From Oscillospiraceae bacterium (lineage in GTDB: Bacteria; Bacillota_A; Clostridia; Saccharofermentanales; Saccharofermentanaceae), in contig CADAXO010000144.1 of the NCBI GenBank assembly GCA_902791885.1, forward strand, positions 1-5,447: a stretch of DNA of 5,447 bases. Direction: 5' to 3'. Each line of letters opens with the position of its first letter. Position 1 is the stretch's first letter. The notes under the pieces were generated by a model. It was not told the origin of the DNA. It searched no databases and saw only the letters and a program-made list of their open reading frames with translations. The position numbers and the translations under genes are program-made. This document shows positions 1 through 3,578 of the stretch, piece after piece.

Positions 1-279
1 GATCCCGGAAGATATATCGTGGTCATCGACCATGAGCCCACGGACTTCGATAATGAGGCTGCAACTTATGCGGATCTTGTATTATGCGGACACACGCACG
101 GCGGCCAGATGTTCCCGTTTACGCTCATGGGTTCGGTGTTCGGAAATGACAGGGATTACGGATATGAGCGCCGTAATGATACTGACTTCATAGTAACTTC
201 GGGGATCGCCGACTGGGAGCTTTGGTTCAAGACCGGCGTCCATTCTGAATATGTAATTATCGATGTGGTTCCGCAGTGA
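1..279 (+). CDS. Calcineurin-like metallophosphoesterase, C-terminal fragment
   Basis: The frame is open from base 1 to the TGA at 277-279 and encodes the last 92 residues of a protein that begins before the window. Visible residues 30-36 read GHTHGGQ, the C-terminal metal-binding signature of calcineurin-like phosphoesterases. It is preceded by His11 in 'IDHEP', at the place where these enzymes carry another metal-ligand histidine. The GHTHGGQ form followed by a short beta-rich tail resembles the YkuE-like branch, whose members often have an N-terminal membrane anchor; that part is outside the window. The family hydrolyses phosphomonoesters or phosphodiesters using a two-metal centre, but the substrate cannot be inferred here. 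An internal ATG at 19 is not a credible start, because the conserved fold continues upstream of it. No clear hairpin terminator follows the stop, so readthrough into the next operon is possible. Confidence 0.9.
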   Translation, partial: DPGRYIVVIDHEPTDFDNEAATYADLVLCGHTHGGQMFPFTLMGSVFGNDRDYGYERRNDTDFIVTSGIADWELWFKTGVHSEYVIIDVVPQ

Positions 280-289
280 TTATTGACGG

Positions 290-317
290 TTGCAAAATTT
301 CTCGTATGGTGTAAAAT
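290..317 (+). promoter_or_regulatory. Probable sigma-A promoter of the small membrane protein/HTH operon
   Basis: TTGCAA at 290-295 and TAAAAT at 312-317 are separated by 16 bases and lie about 35 bases before the start codon at 352. An alternative pair, TTGACG at 283-288 and TATGGT at 305-310, also has a 16-base spacer. Either could be used. The -10 region falls inside the palindrome at 305-326, so a bound repressor would block it. Confidence 0.5.
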
Positions 318-326
318 TACACTATA
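305..326. promoter_or_regulatory. Palindromic operator candidate over the -10 region
   Basis: Left arm TATGGTGTAA (305-314) and right arm TTACACTATA (317-326) form an inverted repeat with a two-base centre and one mismatch in ten. Such a short, centred dyad over a -10 box is typical of a dimeric repressor site. The arms share the core TATRGT(A/G)T with all five elements of the array at 1193-1310. The HTH protein encoded by this operon (705-1154) is the obvious candidate ligand, which would make the operon autoregulated; that last step is inference. Confidence 0.55.
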
Positions 327-351
327 GCTCTCAGCGTGGAGGTATGGGGAT

Positions 352-708
352 ATGAGAAAGAAGATAGCAATTATCGCGGTTGTGGTCGTGGTTCTGGCAC
401 TGGCAATTGCAGCTCCGATTGTGTATGTGGCAGCCCCGCATGAGATGGACATTAATGAGCTCTGGTACCGTTCGGAGAATGACGGAACATATGAGTATCT
501 TGCATATGCCGATCCCATCAACTGTTTCATCGATTCCGATACGGACCTTTCAGATCTTATCGATGACAACGATGCCGATTCTACCGATTCATTCGGCGAG
601 CAGACCTTAAGAGTCGAGTTCACGGGATTTCGGACTTATCATACGGACAATTCCGGGATCTTCACATCCTACCCGATCCCGGTCTATGAATATGCAGGTG
701 ACAAATGA
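352..708 (+). CDS. Small single-pass membrane protein with an acidic outer domain
   Basis: This is a 118-residue protein of unknown function; I do not recognise the family. The start is supported by GGAGG at 338-342, nine bases before the ATG. A short basic N-terminus (MRKK) is followed by one hydrophobic segment at residues 5-28, rich in Val, Ala and Ile. It is best read as an uncleaved anchor with the remainder outside; no lipobox Cys is present, and a Pro follows the only weak Ala-X-Ala-like site. The outer part (29-118) is strongly acidic. Residues 61-83 are Asp-rich and contain two overlapping 12-residue D-x-D-x-D arrangements (61-72 and 72-83) that resemble EF-hand/dockerin calcium loops but lack the usual Gly. 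There is a single Cys58. The stop overlaps the next start as ATGA, implying translational coupling with the HTH regulator. A role as sensor or partner of that regulator is inferred only from this linkage. Confidence 0.85.
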   Translation: MRKKIAIIAVVVVVLALAIAAPIVYVAAPHEMDINELWYRSENDGTYEYLAYADPINCFIDSDTDLSDLIDDNDADSTDSFGEQTLRVEFTGFRTYHTDNSGIFTSYPIPVYEYAGDK

Positions 709-1154
709 CAAGAGACGAATTCGTTAATACAGTTAACAGCAAGCTTAAACTCGTTCGTACGGAGTACGGACTTACTCAGGACAAGATGGCCGTGATACTC
801 GGAATTTCCAAGAAATCACTGGTCGAGAGCGAGAAGGGCAGAAGACCGCTGGGCTGGACCGAAGCGGTCGCGCTTACGTCGATATTCGATAAGAGCACCA
901 TCCTTAAGGATGCCCTGGGCGAAGACTATAAGGAGATGGTGTCCGCACTCGCGCTCCGCGATGTTGAGATCATGTATCCTTCCACCATGGGCGGGAAGGT
1001 GTGGTGGCGCGAAGTTAAGTCCCGCGACGGGTATAAGATCCAGCAGAACATCATATCGAATCATTACAGACTTCTTGACGCTCAAGACAGAAGACTCATC
1101 TCGTCCTTTGACCTTCAGGTCATCGAGGAGTATCTGAATACAGTGACTGCCTGA
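705..1154 (+). CDS. XRE-family helix-turn-helix transcriptional regulator
   Basis: This is a 149-residue cytoplasmic DNA-binding protein. Residues about 10-65 form a Cro/C1-type HTH: 'LRTEYGLTQDKMA'-like spacing with LTQDKMAVIL as the second helix, then the turn GIS and recognition helix KKSLVESEKG. The C-terminal part (about 70-149) contains a Trp-rich patch (VWWREV, near 99-104), then 'IQQN...HYRLLD...RR..SSFD' ending in an amphipathic helix. This is probably a dimerisation or ligand domain; I recall similar tails in clostridial HTH proteins but assign no effector. The ATG at 705 overlaps the upstream stop (ATGA), with AGGTG at 696-700 as a close ribosome site, so it is coupled to the small membrane protein. 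A terminator follows at 1157-1187. A palindrome over its own promoter and related elements downstream make it a likely local repressor; the targets are inferred. Confidence 0.92.
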   Translation: MTRDEFVNTVNSKLKLVRTEYGLTQDKMAVILGISKKSLVESEKGRRPLGWTEAVALTSIFDKSTILKDALGEDYKEMVSALALRDVEIMYPSTMGGKVWWREVKSRDGYKIQQNIISNHYRLLDAQDRRLISSFDLQVIEEYLNTVTA

Positions 1155-1156
1155 CC

Positions 1157-1187
1157 GCTCACATCGACCGGCCTCAGGTGAGCTTTT
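1157..1187 (+). terminator. Rho-independent terminator of the HTH operon
   Basis: Stem arms GCTCAC (1157-1162) and GTGAGC (1178-1183) enclose a 15-base loop and are followed at once by TTTT and a pyrimidine-rich run. It begins two bases after the HTH stop codon. The stem is short and the T tract brief, so termination may be partial. Confidence 0.6.
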
Positions 1188-1220
1188 CCCTGTTTCCATA
1201 CCATTTTCCCAAAAATCGAA

Positions 1221-1258
1221 ATATAGTATGGACAAATGCCCTGATTTCCATACTATAT
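1221..1258. repeat. Perfect 12-bp inverted repeat inside the array
   Basis: ATATAGTATGGA (1221-1232) is exactly complementary to TCCATACTATAT (1247-1258), with a 14-base loop. It is the best-conserved pair of the array. It could form an RNA hairpin if transcribed, or be two facing half-sites. No T tract follows directly, so it is not a standard terminator. Confidence 0.75.
1229..1256 (+). promoter_or_regulatory. Weak promoter candidate for the 1401-3507 operon
   Basis: TGGACA (1229-1234, five of six to TTGACA) and TACTAT (1251-1256, four of six to TATAAT) are 16 bases apart. Both hexamers are made of array bases, so promoter and repeats overlap and occupancy would be competitive. A promoter is expected here because a terminator precedes and an operon follows, but the match is modest. 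Confidence 0.3.
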
Positions 1259-1310
1259 CGGGAAAAATTCATATATGGTATGAGATTTGGCCTTCATTTC
1301 CATACTATAG

Positions 1311-1400
1311 CGCTCAAAGAAATCTCATAAGCAGCCGCCGAAGACTGCTCCCAAGACTTCTAAAAGATCAGTAAAGAAGGCTTCTGAACAGACGCCTGCA
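1311..1400 (+). other. In-frame Lys/Pro/Ser-rich stretch before the first ATG of the next gene
   Basis: Thirty codons directly upstream of the ATG at 1401 are open in the same frame and read as a hydrophilic basic segment (for example KQPPKTAPKTSKRSVKKA), with eight Lys, mostly AAG as in the neighbouring genes. It contains no ATG, GTG or TTG and ends upstream at a TAG (1308-1310) formed by the last array element. It would suit the cytoplasmic N-terminus of the membrane protein that follows. It may be a lost or frameshifted gene start, or a leader that is coding-like by chance. Confidence 0.4.
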
Positions 1401-2387
1401 ATGAGAGTCCTCGGCATTGTCGGGATCAGCCTTTTCTTTTTAAGTTTCTTATCCTATTTTCTTCTCATGCATGCAGGATTCCAGGGAACACAGAACGGCC
1501 TTTCCGGAGGCCCTGTGGTCTACGGCTGGGAGGCCATAAAGACCGTGTTCATCTCGTACTGCACGGTTCCTTTGTATCCCGTGTGCATGCTGTATGAATT
1601 GCTTTTCGCTGTGCTGTATATAAGAAAGCAGGGGAAGACCCTTAAGGTGGTGGCGCTCGCGGTCACCCTCGTAACCTTAGTCGGCCTCATAGTTCCTTGC
1701 GTAAACCATGCTATGAAGAAGAGCATTCAGCTTGAGGGTAAGCGCCCTTATATCGAGCAGTACCTTTACGGCAAGTACGGCATCCCCGCCGAAAAGGTCT
1801 TAAGCGTTGACACATCGGATTACCTGTCTTACAAGGTGGAGACTTCTGTGCTTCCCGGAGGCGAGTTCTTCGTGTTTACGGACTTTTCGGGTGAGCTTGC
1901 AGATGATTCGTTCTTGAGCCAATTCATGCTGATGAACGAAGGCTTCAGAGAAGATTTTACGGGCTACCTTAAAGACCTTTACGCTGTCCCTTCTGATACG
2001 GACTTAAGCGTCAATATTCTGGCGATGAATCTTGAAGAATATAATGCGGGTGACTCTTATACGGAGCTTTTCCCCGGTGTCGCATATGAGGTAAGTACCA
2101 TTACCGTCGAGACGGACGATGCAAGTGACGAAGCGCTGCAGGATATCCTCCGTGAGGTGTGTTACGGCTTCGCTCCCGAACTTCGTGCGATGTATGCATA
2201 TTCAATAACCGTCGAAGTGACCTCGGAAGGCGAGCCGCAGTACCGCGCTTATATCACTCCGGATTACCCTGCAGAAGATAATGTGAACAATCTGCCTTAC
2301 GTTGTAATTGAAGTTTATGCGGGTGCGGAAGTTGATTCAGCGCTTAACGGCGAGAGTTTCTATCTGGAGGCTTCACGTGAACCGTAA
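1401..2387 (+). CDS. Three-helix membrane protein with a large outer domain, unknown function
   Basis: This is a 328-residue protein; I do not recognise the family. Hydrophobic segments lie at residues about 3-24, 48-73 and 81-101. The basic loop RKQGKTLK (75-82) between the second and third places that loop inside, so the N-terminus is inside and residues about 103-328 are outside. This outer part is acidic and alternates predicted strands and helices without a motif I can name. Cysteines at 54, 62 and 100 are within or near the membrane. The ATG at 1401 is the first possible start, but lacks a good ribosome site: AAGAAGG at 1374-1380 is 20 bases away. Coding-like sequence continues upstream without a start codon, so the true N-terminus is uncertain. 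The end overlaps the CDF transporter by 11 bases, which suggests one operon and possibly an accessory role in export, though that is inference. Confidence 0.8.
   Translation: MRVLGIVGISLFFLSFLSYFLLMHAGFQGTQNGLSGGPVVYGWEAIKTVFISYCTVPLYPVCMLYELLFAVLYIRKQGKTLKVVALAVTLVTLVGLIVPCVNHAMKKSIQLEGKRPYIEQYLYGKYGIPAEKVLSVDTSDYLSYKVETSVLPGGEFFVFTDFSGELADDSFLSQFMLMNEGFREDFTGYLKDLYAVPSDTDLSVNILAMNLEEYNAGDSYTELFPGVAYEVSTITVETDDASDEALQDILREVCYGFAPELRAMYAYSITVEVTSEGEPQYRAYITPDYPAEDNVNNLPYVVIEVYAGAEVDSALNGESFYLEASREP
2366..2370 (+). promoter_or_regulatory. Ribosome binding site fixing the GTG start of the CDF gene
   Basis: GGAGG lies six bases before the GTG at 2377, inside the end of the upstream gene. It supports GTG 2377 over the in-frame ATG at 2308, which would add 23 residues of basic, non-CDF-like sequence and overlap the upstream gene by 80 bases. 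Confidence 0.85.
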
Positions 2388-3507
2388 CAAAGAAAGAGAC
2401 AGCATAATCATAAGGACCAGCTGGGTCGGGATCATAGCGAACTTCCTGCTTGCAGGATTCAAGGCTTTTATCGGTGTTACGTCGCACTCGGTTGCCATCG
2501 TAACGGATGCAATCAACAACCTGTCCGATGCTGCAAGTTCCGTGATCACTATAGCGGGCACGAAGCTTGCTTCCAAGGAATCCGATAAGAAGCATCCTTT
2601 CGGATACGGCAGGATCGAGTACATAACTTCCATGGTCATCGCGATCATCGTTATGTATGCGGGCCTTAAGGCTGTCACGGAATCTGTCGAGGAGATAATC
2701 GAGCCTAGGACTCCCGAATATTCTGCTGCGGGACTCGCGGTCATCGTGGTCGCGGTCATCGCCAAGATCGTCTTGGGAAGATATGTAGTCGGCGTCGGTA
2801 AGAAGGTCAACTCGGATTCCCTTATTAATTCAGGAACGGATGCGACGCTTGATTCGATCATCTCGGCTACCACGCTTATCGCCGCCGTCATCTACATCAT
2901 CTGGGGAGTCTCGCTTGAAGGCTGGCTCGGCGTGATCATAGGCGTCATCATCGTGCGCGCAGGCTGTCTCATGCTCGGTGAGACGCTGTCCAAGATCTTA
3001 GGTGAGAGGGCGGACGCCGGACTTGTTAATGATATCAAGGCTACGGTCAGAAGCTTCCCTGAAGTCAACGGTGCGTACGATCTTATAATCCATAACTACG
3101 GTCCCGATGCTTATCACGCCTCGGTCCATATCGAGGTCTCCGACTCTTTGTCCGCTGCCGATATCGATAAGCTGTCACGAAAGATTCAAACGGAAGTGTT
3201 CACGAAGCATAACGTGGTGCTGACTGCCATCGGCGTGTACTCGATGAATACGAAAGATGCCGAAGCGGTGGCAGCAAGGGATAAGGTCAGGACGATCGTT
3301 CTTGAAGTTCCGAATGTCCTGCAGATGCACGGCTTCTATATCGACCGCGAGGCGAAAAAGATGCGTTTCGATATAGTTGTGAGCTTTGAAGCGAAGAAGA
3401 GGCGTGAAGTGTTTAACGAGGCTTGTGAGCGTGTCCGCAAGGAGTTCCCGGATTACGAGCTGCAGGCTGCGATGGATATGGATTTTACCGAGATAACAGC
3501 TTCTTAA
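2377..3507 (+). CDS. Cation diffusion facilitator (CDF) divalent metal transporter
   Basis: This is a 376-residue inner-membrane metal/proton antiporter, counted from the GTG start with GGAGG six bases upstream. Six membrane helices span about residues 12-210. Helix 2 carries TDAINNLSD, giving Asn47 and Asp51 at the family's site A, with Asp44 one turn before. The loop KKHPFGYGR (His73) is a CDF hallmark. Helix 5 carries SGTDATLD (Asp155, Asp159) where zinc transporters typically have His-x-x-x-Asp. Lack of the site-A His argues against a typical YiiP/ZitB-type zinc exporter and is more like manganese- or iron-type members such as MntE, but the metal is not proven. The cytoplasmic tail is unusually long, with a ZT-dimer-like domain (about 212-293, containing IIHNYGPDAYHASVHIEV) and a second similar unit (about 301-376). 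It overlaps the upstream membrane-protein gene by 11 bases, so the two are probably co-translated. Confidence 0.95.
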   Translation: MNRNKERDSIIIRTSWVGIIANFLLAGFKAFIGVTSHSVAIVTDAINNLSDAASSVITIAGTKLASKESDKKHPFGYGRIEYITSMVIAIIVMYAGLKAVTESVEEIIEPRTPEYSAAGLAVIVVAVIAKIVLGRYVVGVGKKVNSDSLINSGTDATLDSIISATTLIAAVIYIIWGVSLEGWLGVIIGVIIVRAGCLMLGETLSKILGERADAGLVNDIKATVRSFPEVNGAYDLIIHNYGPDAYHASVHIEVSDSLSAADIDKLSRKIQTEVFTKHNVVLTAIGVYSMNTKDAEAVAARDKVRTIVLEVPNVLQMHGFYIDREAKKMRFDIVVSFEAKKRREVFNEACERVRKEFPDYELQAAMDMDFTEITAS

Positions 3508-3578
3508 CAGAAAGTTAAATGAATCCTCCTGCGGAATAATGTAAAATAATTTTATATTTTCCTGACTAGGGGTGGAAG
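3508..3578 (+). promoter_or_regulatory. Intergenic leader with a probable promoter for the cyclase gene
   Basis: TAAAAT at 3542-3547 is a good -10 hexamer (five of six), preceded by TG as in the promoter at 312-317. A convincing -35 is not visible; TTAAAT at 3515-3520 is 21 bases away. TAAAAT-A-ATTTTA (3542-3554) is a perfect but AT-only palindrome. AGGGGTGG at 3568-3575 serves as the ribosome site. I see no clear terminator after the CDF stop, so readthrough may also feed the cyclase gene. Confidence 0.4.

Larger units (their letters stand above)
1193..1310. repeat. Array of five alternating ATACYATA elements, 52-bp period
   Basis: Plus-oriented elements beginning TTTCCATAC(C/T)AT start at 1193, 1245 and 1297, exactly 52 bases apart. 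Minus-oriented copies (TATAGTAT at 1222-1229 and TATGGTAT at 1274-1281) lie between them, also 52 apart. Core-to-core steps therefore alternate 24, 28, 24, 28. The first two 52-base units agree at about 33 of 52 positions by hand alignment, with identity concentrated in the elements. The array sits between the HTH terminator and the gene at 1401. It could be a multi-site operator for the HTH protein, a set of alternative RNA hairpins in a leader, or a remnant of a small palindromic repeat family. The match of its core to the palindrome at 305-326 favours the operator reading. Confidence 0.8.

Noticed and set aside
156..623. Long minus-strand open frame opposite the small membrane protein
   Set aside because: It has no ribosome site, covers a promoter and two well-supported plus-strand genes, and its Ser/Thr-rich translation looks like an antisense shadow.
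816..1235. Minus-strand open frame opposite the HTH gene
   Set aside because: It lies over a recognisable XRE domain and a terminator, and its product has no recognisable features.
1193..1310. CRISPR array
   Set aside because: Elements are only about 10-14 bases, alternate in orientation, and the intervening bases are partly related between units; there are no cas genes in view.
1280..1330. Short frame ATG 1280 to TAA 1330 (16 residues) as a leader peptide
   Set aside because: No ribosome site precedes it and it consists mostly of repeat sequence; kept only as part of a frameshift hypothesis for the 1401 gene.
2308..2376. Longer CDF start at ATG 2308
   Set aside because: The added residues do not resemble a CDF N-terminus, it lacks a ribosome site, and GGAGG is ideally placed for GTG 2377.
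3542..3554. TAAAAT-A-ATTTTA palindrome as a repressor site
   Set aside because: It is composed only of A and T, overlaps the -10 region and does not contain the TATRGT(A/G)T core, so chance is the better explanation.
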